Assembly (NCBI GenBank): GCA_937911265.1
Contig: CALDRG010000101.1
Location: 1-31,593 of the forward strand
Source: Thalassarchaeum sp002495735
GTDB lineage: Archaea > Thermoplasmatota > Poseidoniia > Poseidoniales > Thalassarchaeaceae
DNA: 31,593 bases
Reading direction: 5' to 3'
The notes beneath the pieces were generated by a model. The model was given only the letters and a program-made list of their open reading frames with translations. It did not search any database and had not been told where the DNA came from. Every line of letters begins with the position of its first letter. The stretch's first letter is position 1. Below, piece after piece: positions 8,243 through 15,599 of this stretch. The position numbers and the translations under genes were made by a program.

Positions 8243-8512
8243 ATGGATAAGCCCAAGCAGGGCCTCGAAGAGATGGTCGACCGCGTTATTGACAATCCAG
8301 CATACGATATGCTCGGAGGGTATCACATGTTCCTCCGCAGAGTTACCATCCCAATCCTTCTCATTCTAATCTTCATGATTGTATACGATTTTCTGCTGGG
8401 GTATCTTTCAAGTGACCTCACACTGATACTGAGTGCCTTGGTAACTGGTCTTTCAGTTGGGCCAATTATTGGCCTTGAGACGTATTTCGCCATGCGTCAA
8501 CAGGGTAAATGA
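8243..8512 (+). CDS. Small uncharacterised membrane protein (2 helices)
   Basis: An 89-residue protein with an acidic/basic N-terminal cytoplasmic stretch (about 1-32) and two hydrophobic helices, near 33-55 and 60-80, ending in a short basic tail. No family is recognised. The ATG is preceded at a good distance by GGTGAGG, a clear Shine-Dalgarno match, and the gap to the upstream small membrane protein is only 10 bases. The N-terminal region (GLEEMVDRVIDNPAYDM) looks amphipathic and could bind a partner or the membrane surface. Together with its neighbour it may form a small membrane complex; a link to the NfeD/flotillin genes that follow is inference from proximity only. Confidence 0.72.
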   Translation: MDKPKQGLEEMVDRVIDNPAYDMLGGYHMFLRRVTIPILLILIFMIVYDFLLGYLSSDLTLILSALVTGLSVGPIIGLETYFAMRQQGK

Positions 8513-8551
8513 CCACTCAATGGCTTTTCCCAGGCATGCCGCCGAATGGGT

Positions 8552-8573
8552 AAAGGGGGGAAGCCTCCCCTTT
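8552..8573. repeat. Inverted repeat upstream of the NfeD-like gene
   Basis: A perfect 7-bp inverted repeat, AAAGGGG (8552-8558) and CCCCTTT (8567-8573), separated by 8 bases and ending 7 bases before the ATG at 8581. The left arm overlaps a weak TATA-like GGTAAAGG about 28 bases before the start. It could be a dyad operator at the promoter or a hairpin in the messenger. Confidence 0.5.
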
Positions 8574-8580
8574 CACGGCA

Positions 8581-9183
8581 ATGGGATTGCTTGATTCGTT
8601 CGATATTTTTGAATTTCTGGGTTTTGGAGAAGCCACCGGACTCGAGTTACTGTTCGCCGCCTCAGCCTTGGTTGGAGGAATTCTGTTTGTACTGTGGTTC
8701 GCCCTGATGATGATTGGCGGAGTGGCTGCAGACATCTTCGAAGGACTTCTTGGGATGGAGGGGGTTGGAGATCTCGGGGCCGATGCCTCATTCAAGGCGC
8801 TGACTTTCCAGGGTCTAATGGCATTTTTGATGTTTTTCGGCCTCGCTGGGCTGTATACTCTGAAGTCCACTGAAACTTCGACGATTGCCATCGCAGTAGG
8901 TGGAATTGCTGGTTTCGCATCCATGTACGGCACCGGCAAAATGTTCCAGTTATTCATCACCCTACAATCAGACGGGACAGTTGAGATAACGGAGGCTATT
9001 GGGGCCACCGGAAGCGTGTATCTTCGAATCCCTCACGACGGCGCCGGACAAGTTCAGGTTAACTACGGCGGCAGTAGGAGGACAAAAAACGCTAGGTCCC
9101 ACGACAACGCCGAGATTGACAGTGGCGTTTTGATTGAAGTAGTCGACACGATGGGCGATATTCTCATAGTAAAAAGAAAGTGA
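8581..9183 (+). CDS. NfeD/YuaF-like membrane protein with C-terminal OB-fold
   Basis: A 200-residue protein with three or so membrane helices (about 21-52, 74-95, 101-127) followed by a soluble beta-rich tail (about 130-200). The tail contains GATGSVYLRIPHDGAGQVQVNYGG and ends in DTMGDILIVKRK, the pattern expected of the NfeD C-terminal OB-like domain. NfeD-type proteins are encoded next to flotillins (YuaF/YuaG, YqiJ/YqiK) and are thought to work with them in membrane microdomains. Here a flotillin gene follows after 87 bases, which supports the call strongly. The length matches the short (YuaF/YqiJ) class, not the protease-fused class. The ATG at 8581 directly precedes the first hydrophobic segment. 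Confidence 0.85.
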   Translation: MGLLDSFDIFEFLGFGEATGLELLFAASALVGGILFVLWFALMMIGGVAADIFEGLLGMEGVGDLGADASFKALTFQGLMAFLMFFGLAGLYTLKSTETSTIAIAVGGIAGFASMYGTGKMFQLFITLQSDGTVEITEAIGATGSVYLRIPHDGAGQVQVNYGGSRRTKNARSHDNAEIDSGVLIEVVDTMGDILIVKRK

Positions 9184-9270
9184 GAAGACCCCTAGGAATT
9201 GGTTTTCCTAAGTATGCAGGGAAAGCCTTCATGACCTCATGAGCCCTCTTGGGGCTAGGGGCGATGCTGA

Positions 9271-10674
9271 ATGGCTGAAACTGGAGCACTTTTGACGACG
9301 ATGATATTTGCGACTGTACTGGTACTTGTGGCGGTGACGATTTTCTTTGCACAGCGCTACAAGAGGTGCCCACCCGACAAGGTGATGGTCATCTATGGGC
9401 GTACCGACAAGGGCCGCTCGGCGAGGACCATACACGGAGGTGCAGCACTAGTCTGGCCACTAATACAGGATTACGCGTACCTGCCCCTTACTCCGATTAC
9501 AATCAACATTGACCTGAGGAACGCACTGTCTCTCCAGAACATCAGGATCAACGTACCCAGCACTTTCACCATCGGCATCAGCATTGAGGAGCACATCATG
9601 CAGAACGCCGCACAGAGACTACTCGGTCTGAAGATGGAAGACATTGAGCAAATGGCTGAGGAAATCATCCTCGGCCAGCTTCGTCTGACTGTCGCCTCAA
9701 TGACTATCGAGCAGATTAACCAAGACCGCGACAATTTCCTCGCAGGCATCACCCACAACGTGGAGAAGGAGCTTGAGAAGGTCGGTCTGAAACTCATCAA
9801 CGTCAACATCGTTGACATCACTGACGACTCTGACTACATCGAGAGCATTGGTAAGAAGGCCGCAGCGACTGCGGTTGAGAATGCCCGTGTTGATGTAGCC
9901 AACGCCGAGCGCGACGGTGCTATCGGTGCTGCAAAGGCCGACAAGACCCGAGAGATTCAGGTCGCTGAGAATATGGCTGAGGCCTCTAAGGGACGCAAGG
10001 CAGCTGAGGCTGATCAGCGTGTTTACGTCGAGGGCCAAGAGGCTCTGGCAGTCTCCGGTGAGAACATGGCTCAGGCTGAGATAGCCAATGCAAACGCTGA
10101 CCTCAAGGAGGCGGAAGCCGGTGCTAAGCAGAGGGCTGACGTCGCCACGGCAAAGTCCGAGGCAGCCATCCAGCGTGCTTTTGCTGGCGAGGAAGAAGAG
10201 CGCCTGAAGGCAAGTGAGATTGTCCGAGAGAACATCCAGAAGCAGCAGATTGAGATTGCTGCTGAAGCCGAGGCCGAACGCCAGCGACGCGTCGCACGTG
10301 GTGAGGCCGATGCGATTCTTTCAGTCTACGAAGCAGAGGCTAAGGGTGTCCAGCAGGTTCTCGAAGCCAAAGCGAAGGGATATCAGAATCTCGTCAACAG
10401 CGCTGCTGGCGACCCCAAGGCCGCCGCGACTCTGTTGATGGTCGAGAAGATAGAGAGCATGGTTTCGGCTCAGGCCGAGGCCATCAGCAACCTAAAGATC
10501 GACAAGGTCACCGTCTGGGATGGAGGCAACAACGACGATGGCTCATCTGCCACCAGTAACTTCGTGAGCAGCCTCGTTCAGAGTCTGCCGCCTATTCATG
10601 ATGTAGCCAAGATGGCCGGAGTCGATCTCCCGGACTATCTAGGCACAATGTCTGAGGACGAAGACGGCGAGTGA
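9271..10674 (+). CDS. Flotillin-family (SPFH domain) membrane scaffold protein
   Basis: A 467-residue protein with one N-terminal membrane helix (about residues 6-27). An SPFH/Band-7 domain follows (about 30-190), including TFTIGISIEEHIMQNAAQRLLGL, the QLRLTVASMTIEQINQDRD region and INVNIVDITDD. A long alanine/glutamate-rich coiled coil (about 195-395), rich in AEA and EAEA repeats, comes next, then a variable acidic C-terminus. This is the flotillin/YuaG/YqiK architecture. The protein should oligomerise on the inner face of the membrane and organise microdomains. It sits downstream of an NfeD-like partner. The final ~40 residues (NNDDGSSATSN to EDEDGE) look unstructured. The coiled-coil segment is also where many spurious antisense frames appear. 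Confidence 0.95.
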   Translation: MAETGALLTTMIFATVLVLVAVTIFFAQRYKRCPPDKVMVIYGRTDKGRSARTIHGGAALVWPLIQDYAYLPLTPITINIDLRNALSLQNIRINVPSTFTIGISIEEHIMQNAAQRLLGLKMEDIEQMAEEIILGQLRLTVASMTIEQINQDRDNFLAGITHNVEKELEKVGLKLINVNIVDITDDSDYIESIGKKAAATAVENARVDVANAERDGAIGAAKADKTREIQVAENMAEASKGRKAAEADQRVYVEGQEALAVSGENMAQAEIANANADLKEAEAGAKQRADVATAKSEAAIQRAFAGEEEERLKASEIVRENIQKQQIEIAAEAEAERQRRVARGEADAILSVYEAEAKGVQQVLEAKAKGYQNLVNSAAGDPKAAATLLMVEKIESMVSAQAEAISNLKIDKVTVWDGGNNDDGSSATSNFVSSLVQSLPPIHDVAKMAGVDLPDYLGTMSEDEDGE

Positions 10675-10675
10675 G

Positions 10676-10696
10676 GACTGTCCTTAGGGGACAGTC
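10676..10696. repeat. Perfect 8-bp inverted repeat between flotillin and thiolase genes
   Basis: GACTGTCC (10676-10683) and GGACAGTC (10689-10696) form a perfect stem with a 5-base loop, beginning 2 bases after the flotillin stop codon. No T-run follows it. It could be a 3'-end hairpin of the flotillin transcript or a dyad operator for the thiolase gene, whose ATG is 32 bases further on. Confidence 0.6.
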
Positions 10697-10728
10697 ACGC
10701 TCATGAAGCGGCCCGCGATGGGCGTCAC

Positions 10729-11964
10729 ATGCGCGACGACGATGTAGTCATCATCGGAGGTGCCCGGACGCCGTTCTGCGAGTGGCTCGGCGGCAAGCGG
10801 GGCGACGGAGAAGCAGGAGGCCGTCTGGCCTCCGTCTCGACAGAGGAGCTCGGAGCGATTGCCATCCGTGCCGCATTAGAAAGGACAGGTACCGACCCGT
10901 CCTCCGTCGATCATGTGGTGATGGGTCACGCGCTGCAGACCTCCGGACAGGCCATCTACGGGGCTAGGCACGCCGGACTCAACGCCGGCATACCGCATGA
11001 GGTTCCGATGCTCACTCTCAACCGCCTGTGCGGCAGTGGAGCTCAGTCTATCGTAACCGGCGCCCAGATGATCATGCTGGGTGAGGCTGACGTAGTGGTG
11101 TCTGGGGGCATGGAGAACCTCTCGCAGGCCCCTCACGTACTTCGGGGTGCGCGCCACTCGCACAAACTCGGCAGACCACCTCAGGAGGGCTACATTCTGC
11201 CTACAGATATGGAGGACTACTTCTTCACCAACCTCATCGACAACACCTGCGACTCGTTCATGGCGCAGACTAGTGACGAGCTGTGCCACCGTGTCGGCGT
11301 AGTCCGCGAGCAGGCCGACGAGTTCGCAGCACTCAGTCATTCAAGAACCGAGCGAAGCGTCGACTCTGGACTGTTCGAGAATGAGATCGTCACAGTAGAG
11401 ACTCCTAATGGGCCGGTGAGCGCGAGCGATGAGGACCACTTCGTCCGAGGTACCACCATCGAGTCGCTGTCCGGCCTGCGCCCTCACTTTGGGCCCAAAT
11501 CTCTTGTCACCGCCGGAAACGCCTCCGGGGTTGTCGACGGTGCAGCTGCGGTGGTGCTGAAGTCGGCCAGCAGGGCTGCAGCCGACGGAGACGAGCCCCT
11601 CGCTCGAGTTGTCAACTGGGGCATTGTCGGGTTAGATCCTGCGATAATGGCGTTCGGCCCGGTTCCGAGCAGCAGACAGGCGCTTGATAGGGCTGGCCTC
11701 GCAGTTGACGACATAGACAGATGGGAGATTAACGAAGCCTTCGCAGGCCAGGCCGTGGCGTGCATGCAGGAGCTCGGTCTGGATGTGGACAAGGTCAATG
11801 TGAATGGAGGGGCGGTCGGCTTGGGTCATCCACTGGCTGCGACCGGCACGAGACTGGTGTTGACACTGGCTCACGAACTGAGGCGTTGTGGAGGCAGATA
11901 TGGTGTGGCCACTGCGTGCATCGGCGGCGGTCAGGGAATCGCGGTCATAATCGAGTCAATTTGA
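10729..11964 (+). CDS. Acetyl-CoA C-acetyltransferase (thiolase)
   Basis: A full-length thiolase of 411 residues. The nucleophile is Cys101 in NRLCGSGAQS. NEAFAGQAVA, His367 in GLGHPLAATGTR and the second catalytic Cys397 in TACIGGGQG are all present, so the enzyme should be active. It condenses or cleaves acetyl-CoA/acetoacetyl-CoA (or 3-ketoacyl-CoA) in the cytoplasm, either for fatty-acid degradation or as the first step of the mevalonate route. A short insertion near the N terminus (GKRGDGEAGGR) lies after the first strand. No beta-oxidation partners are adjacent, so the pathway cannot be fixed. A T-rich stretch after the stop suggests that its transcript ends there. Confidence 0.96.
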   Translation: MRDDDVVIIGGARTPFCEWLGGKRGDGEAGGRLASVSTEELGAIAIRAALERTGTDPSSVDHVVMGHALQTSGQAIYGARHAGLNAGIPHEVPMLTLNRLCGSGAQSIVTGAQMIMLGEADVVVSGGMENLSQAPHVLRGARHSHKLGRPPQEGYILPTDMEDYFFTNLIDNTCDSFMAQTSDELCHRVGVVREQADEFAALSHSRTERSVDSGLFENEIVTVETPNGPVSASDEDHFVRGTTIESLSGLRPHFGPKSLVTAGNASGVVDGAAAVVLKSASRAAADGDEPLARVVNWGIVGLDPAIMAFGPVPSSRQALDRAGLAVDDIDRWEINEAFAGQAVACMQELGLDVDKVNVNGGAVGLGHPLAATGTRLVLTLAHELRRCGGRYGVATACIGGGQGIAVIIESI

Positions 11965-11965
11965 C

Positions 11966-11982
11966 TTGTTTTTCCTTGTTTT
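11966..11982 (+). terminator. Oligo-T transcription terminator after the thiolase gene
   Basis: The bases just after the thiolase TGA include TTGTTTTTCCTTGTTTTC, with runs of five and four T in a GC-rich genome. Archaeal RNA polymerases terminate at such oligo-T stretches without needing a hairpin. Confidence 0.55.
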
Positions 11983-11993
11983 CGCCGTAGGAG

Positions 11994-12002
11994 AGGTTAT
12001 CC
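11994..12002 (+). promoter_or_regulatory. Weak TATA-like box for the first DUF2061 gene
   Basis: GGTTATCCC is centred about 27 bases before the ATG at 12025, the spacing for a leaderless archaeal transcript. The match to a TATA consensus is poor and the call is mainly by position. Confidence 0.25.
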
Positions 12003-12024
12003 CTCATCGTGCTCAGCAAAGAGC

Positions 12025-12312
12025 ATGACTGAGCATATCGTAACCGAGCATATCGAAGGAGCGGGGCACGCAGGCAGGAAACGCAGCCTAGTGAAGACCC
12101 TGTCATGGAGAGCCATCGCGACTACGGACACCATAATAATCGCCAGACTCATTACCGGAAGCTGGACAGTAGGTCTCGGCATAGCCAGTATCGAAGTAGT
12201 GACCAAGATGGTACTGTACTACTTCCACGAGCGAGGTTGGGCAGCGTTTGATTGGGGCCTAGAGGACGTCGATGTAGATGAACGATCCCTGGAACTTCGC
12301 CCCGTTCATTGA
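12025..12312 (+). CDS. DUF2061 family small membrane protein (first copy)
   Basis: A 95-residue protein whose centre, RSLVKTLSWRAIATTDT followed by LITGSWTVGLGIASIEVVTKMVLYYFHERGW, matches my memory of the DUF2061 family (KTLSWR-x-IATTDT near the start and KM-x-YY-x-HER at the end). There are two membrane helices (about 32-48 and 52-68). The function of DUF2061 is unknown. In bacteria I recall it near or fused to sulfate-activation genes, but I cannot verify that here. The acidic C-terminal tail (EDVDVDE) is outside the domain. The N-terminus repeats TEHI because of a 10-bp direct repeat (12031-12040 and 12046-12055). A second DUF2061 gene lies 243 bases downstream. Confidence 0.88.
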   Translation: MTEHIVTEHIEGAGHAGRKRSLVKTLSWRAIATTDTIIIARLITGSWTVGLGIASIEVVTKMVLYYFHERGWAAFDWGLEDVDVDERSLELRPVH

Positions 12313-12412
12313 GATGCCCAGAGAGCGCTTCCTGATGGAGCCCACTGGGCGGGGTATTGAGTCGGAAGAAATCCCCGCTACAGTCCGAGCGTACGGAAAA
12401 TGTCATTCTCTT

Positions 12413-12491
12413 GGTCGGGCGACCGTTCAGGTTAATTGGGATGCCAATGCCGCTCCTCCCCGTTAGCATGGGGGAGACTCGCTCTAGGAGC
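12413..12491. other. Hairpin-rich spacer between the two DUF2061 genes
   Basis: The 243-base gap 12313-12555 has no convincing gene. Within it, four short inverted repeats follow each other: GGTC/GACC (12413-12424), ATTGG/CCAAT (12435-12448), CTCCCC/GGGGAG (12456-12476) and GCTC/GAGC (12481-12491). The dense folding potential could mark a small structured RNA or a leader of the second DUF2061 gene. It does not fold as a tRNA and has no T-loop consensus. Individually, such stems are expected by chance in GC-rich DNA. Confidence 0.3.
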
Positions 12492-12555
12492 TTCGTGAAG
12501 GCGTTATGTCCCGTGCTGTTGTTCATGGGCCAATAGGCTCGACGGGGGGATTGGG

Positions 12556-12852
12556 ATGGATTCACAAAAACGCACCATCGTTAAGACTCTCCTGTGGAGA
12601 TTCATTGCGAGTGGCACAACAGTAGTTGTTGTGTTTGCATTGTCGGGAAATTTGACGTTGGGATTGACGGCTGCGGCAATAGGCATCCCTCTCAAACTAT
12701 TCATGTATTACTTCTATGAGCGATTCTGGACGACGTCGATTGAATGGGGGAAGGTCTCAGATGATTTCCCGGAACTTTCAGTTAAGGATGTGTCATCAGG
12801 TTCTTCGGGTCGGCCGAGAGGTGCTTTGGCGCAGCGGGCACGCAAACCCTGA
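12556..12852 (+). CDS. DUF2061 family small membrane protein (second copy)
   Basis: A 98-residue paralogue of the protein encoded at 12025. The shared pattern is KRTIVKTLLWRFIASGTT followed by LTLGLTAAAIGIPLKLFMYYFYERFW; the TT-D-T segment of the first copy is changed to SGTTVVV. Two membrane helices are predicted (about 17-32 and 35-52), followed by a polar tail. The copies are clearly diverged, not a recent duplication. The ATG follows a G-rich GGGGGGATTGGG. The gene converges with the molybdopterin oxidoreductase gene, whose stop lies 10 bases away on the other strand. Function is unknown; the two paralogues could form a heterodimer. Confidence 0.82.
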   Translation: MDSQKRTIVKTLLWRFIASGTTVVVVFALSGNLTLGLTAAAIGIPLKLFMYYFYERFWTTSIEWGKVSDDFPELSVKDVSSGSSGRPRGALAQRARKP

Positions 12853-12862
12853 ACTCCAATGT

Positions 12863-15589
12863 TCACTCGGGGATGAACCAGTGTTCCTTCTTCGGTGAGA
12901 GCGGTCTTTTCATCCACAATGGGCGCCGCTCTCCGCGAGGATGAGTTTCACGTTGCTTAGCCATCTGGTTCCAGCGCTTGTAGTACTCGAACGATTTCTC
13001 TGTGTCGACCTCGACATCGCCGTACTTCTCGTCAGCAGATGGCCTACTCAGCCTTACTTTCTGGAGCCAGCAGTGGGCACCGCTAATCGGGTCCGGCTGC
13101 ACTGCGTGGGTGATATTCTGGTGGACCCCTCCGTCTCTCCACCAGACCCTGTTGGTATCGGGGTCATCTGACTCCCACGGTCCGACTCCAGAGACGGTCC
13201 GCATGCGCTTCTTGCCGCCCCCAATGTCCTCAATCGAGACCTCGTTGCTGAGGAAGCGGTTGCCTTGATCTTGGGCGCGTCTCCAGCGTCCGATGTGGTG
13301 CGAGCAGCCGACCACCCCCGGCTTGATGCCCTCAGTGACCCATACCTTGTCGACAAACCAACCGATTTCGGTCTCTATCTTGAGCAGGTCACCTTCTGCT
13401 ACACCGAGCTTCGCAGCGTCTTTAGGATGTATCCATATCGGGTTGCGATGTCCGATTTCGACTAGCCATTTGGCGTTGGCCGAGCGTGAGTGTATGTGCT
13501 GTGGTAGGCGAAAGTTTGGCAGCAGGCAGTACTCGTCTTCGCCTTGCAAGTTGTCAGGGTGGACGTGACTGCGGATGCGGTAGTGCGGAATTGCGTGCTC
13601 GGGGTAGCCGAACTCGACCATCGTCGGAGAGTACAGCTCCTGCTTGCCACTCGGCGTTGGCCAGCCCTCCTGCTCGTGCTTAGAGTAGGTGGCTTCCTCG
13701 ATCAAGAAGGCTCCGTGCTTGCGCATGTAACCAAGTGCATCCAAACCCTCAGCGGCAGCTGCCTCGGGTAGACCGGGTACGCGCTCGAAGGTGTACTGGT
13801 AGTACTCGTCGACAGTTATCCGCTCGCCCTCGCGGTACGGACTCATGAAGTGCTCGCGGATGCCCATGGTGCCATCATCGATGCGCCACGATAACTCGTT
13901 CCAGAACTCATCCTCCTCCCAGACCTCTCCAGGATTGACTTCGCGCGTGAACTCGACCTCGCGACCTTCTCTACGGGCGTACTCGCGCAAAACCGGTTGC
14001 CTGAAGGCCACCCACTTTCCTGCCGAGGTGGCATAGGAATTGATGTCGTGGCGCTCTGAGGCGTGACCCATGGGCAGCACGTAGTCAGCGAAGAATGCCG
14101 TCTCATTCCACGTCGGGGTGAGTGCCACGTGGCAGCCGACGGACTCCTCGTCCTCCAGCATCCCAATCCACGAGAAGCCATCTGGGTAGGTCCATACTGG
14201 ATTGAAGACGCGGGTGAAGTAGACGTCCATGGTGCCGCGCCCGTCCTTCACCATATGCGGGAGGATGTGACTCATCTCGTAGTGCGACAGCGTGTACTCA
14301 AGCGGGAAGTGCAACTCGTTCCAGCCGTCCGGAGCAGGAGGTTCGTCGAACAACTCCGGACTGAATTTTGACCATGAGTTGGGCGATGTTCCTCCTTTGG
14401 TGCCAACGCTACCGGTTAGAACATTGAGCAGGTGTAGTGTTCGTGCCACTTGCCAGCCTCCAAGATTGCCTATTGCCGCTGAGCGCCAGACGTGCGTTGA
14501 CAGGCGACTGCCGGCGTTGGCCACAGCCTCCCCGGCCTCGATGACTTGCTCAACCGGGATGCGGCACTCTGCAGCGGCAAATTCGGGAGTGTACTCGGCG
14601 TATTCCTCTAGTAACAGTTCGATGAAACGCTCGAAGGTGGATGGTTCGTCAGGGTAGTCAGCCTCGAGCCATGCCTCCCAGTTGACCCAATTCTCGACGA
14701 ATTCACGATCATACAGATCGCGTTCAAGTATCATCTTAGCCCAGGCCAAGAAGAGAGCTGTCTCTGATCCCGGCCAGGTTGGTAGCCAGTGGTCTGCCAT
14801 AGATGCAGTGTTGGATAGTCGAGGATCGATGACGATGAGCTTTGCACCATCCATCATCCCCTCGAGAATTCTCTGAGCGTGCGGATTGAAGTAGTGTCCC
14901 GTCTCAAGGTGCGAGGAGGTCAGCAGGATGACCTTGGCGTTGGAGTGATCCGGCGAGGGCCTGTCGTGTTTATGCCACAGACTGTATCCGGTGCGAGCAC
15001 CCGCAGAGCAGATGTTGGTGTGACTGTTGTGACCATCGACGCCCCAAGCCTTCAGCACCCTCTCGACGTAGCCCTCGTTCCCGGGCCTACCGACGTGATA
15101 GACGACACGGTCCTTGGCTCCAGTCTTCAACGAAGTCCGAATCTTCGCAGCAATCTCGTCGAGCGCCTGGTCCCAGTAGATCCTCTCCCAGCCGCCTTCG
15201 CCACGCTTGCCGACTCTCTTCATAGGGTACAGAATCCTCTCGGTATCGTTAATCTGATTGATTGTAGCCGGGCCCTTGGCGCAGGTCCTGCCACGGCTTC
15301 CGGGGTGGTGCGGGTTCCCCTCAAACTTGGCGACCTGCCCTGATTCCTTGTCGACGTAGGCCAGCATCCCACAGGCCGACTCGCAGTTGAAGCAGGTAGT
15401 CGGCACTAGGGAGTAGCGTCGCTCGACGCGCTTGGGCCACTCGTTTGCGTCGAGCTCGACATGGTCGTGCCAGTCCTTTGAGTCAGGGAACTTGCGGAGG
15501 TTGACTGACTCTGAGGAGGAGTGCTCGCGATCGAGGTCAGGGATGATTCGCAGTTTCTGCGCGATGTCCTCGATAAGTGTCTTCTTCAT
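12863..15589 (-). CDS. Molybdopterin oxidoreductase catalytic subunit (DMSO reductase family, PsrA/SoeA-like)
   Basis: A 908-residue protein of the complex iron-sulfur molybdoenzyme class. Cys66, Cys69, Cys73 and Cys103 (CFNCESAC and RTCAKG) form the N-terminal [4Fe-4S] site. Cys194 in SHTNICSAGART is the likely molybdenum ligand. A C-terminal molybdopterin-dinucleotide-binding region (LPNFRLPQHIHSRSANAKWLVEIGHRNPIWIHPKDAAKLGV) is also present. No twin-arginine signal is seen ahead of the first cluster (the N-terminus reads MKKTLIEDIAQKL), so the enzyme probably stays in the cytoplasm. Start 15589 is chosen because GGTGAG lies just upstream and the gene then begins 10 bases after the stop of the fused Fe-S/membrane subunit gene. 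Substrate is unknown: polysulfide, thiosulfate, tetrathionate, sulfite (SoeA-like) and others are possible. Confidence 0.9.
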   Translation of the reverse strand: MKKTLIEDIAQKLRIIPDLDREHSSSESVNLRKFPDSKDWHDHVELDANEWPKRVERRYSLVPTTCFNCESACGMLAYVDKESGQVAKFEGNPHHPGSRGRTCAKGPATINQINDTERILYPMKRVGKRGEGGWERIYWDQALDEIAAKIRTSLKTGAKDRVVYHVGRPGNEGYVERVLKAWGVDGHNSHTNICSAGARTGYSLWHKHDRPSPDHSNAKVILLTSSHLETGHYFNPHAQRILEGMMDGAKLIVIDPRLSNTASMADHWLPTWPGSETALFLAWAKMILERDLYDREFVENWVNWEAWLEADYPDEPSTFERFIELLLEEYAEYTPEFAAAECRIPVEQVIEAGEAVANAGSRLSTHVWRSAAIGNLGGWQVARTLHLLNVLTGSVGTKGGTSPNSWSKFSPELFDEPPAPDGWNELHFPLEYTLSHYEMSHILPHMVKDGRGTMDVYFTRVFNPVWTYPDGFSWIGMLEDEESVGCHVALTPTWNETAFFADYVLPMGHASERHDINSYATSAGKWVAFRQPVLREYARREGREVEFTREVNPGEVWEEDEFWNELSWRIDDGTMGIREHFMSPYREGERITVDEYYQYTFERVPGLPEAAAAEGLDALGYMRKHGAFLIEEATYSKHEQEGWPTPSGKQELYSPTMVEFGYPEHAIPHYRIRSHVHPDNLQGEDEYCLLPNFRLPQHIHSRSANAKWLVEIGHRNPIWIHPKDAAKLGVAEGDLLKIETEIGWFVDKVWVTEGIKPGVVGCSHHIGRWRRAQDQGNRFLSNEVSIEDIGGGKKRMRTVSGVGPWESDDPDTNRVWWRDGGVHQNITHAVQPDPISGAHCWLQKVRLSRPSADEKYGDVEVDTEKSFEYYKRWNQMAKQRETHPRGERRPLWMKRPLSPKKEHWFIPE

Positions 15590-15599
15590 ACGTCTCACC

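Noticed and set aside
12031..12055. 10-bp direct repeat (GAGCATATCG twice) at the start of the first DUF2061 gene
   Set aside because: It is inside coding sequence and simply gives the repeated TEHI in the protein; not evidence of a mobile element or regulatory site.
12278..12466. 62-codon plus-strand frame running from inside the first DUF2061 gene into the spacer
   Set aside because: The start is inside another gene, the composition is unlike a protein, and no family is recognised. The spacer's hairpins are a better explanation.
12313..12555. Possible tRNA in the DUF2061 spacer
   Set aside because: No T-loop consensus (GGTTCRANTCC) and no acceptor stem pairing; the stems do not form a cloverleaf.
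12152..12565. 137-codon minus-strand frame across the DUF2061 spacer
   Set aside because: No start signal or motif, and it covers the end of a real gene on the other strand.
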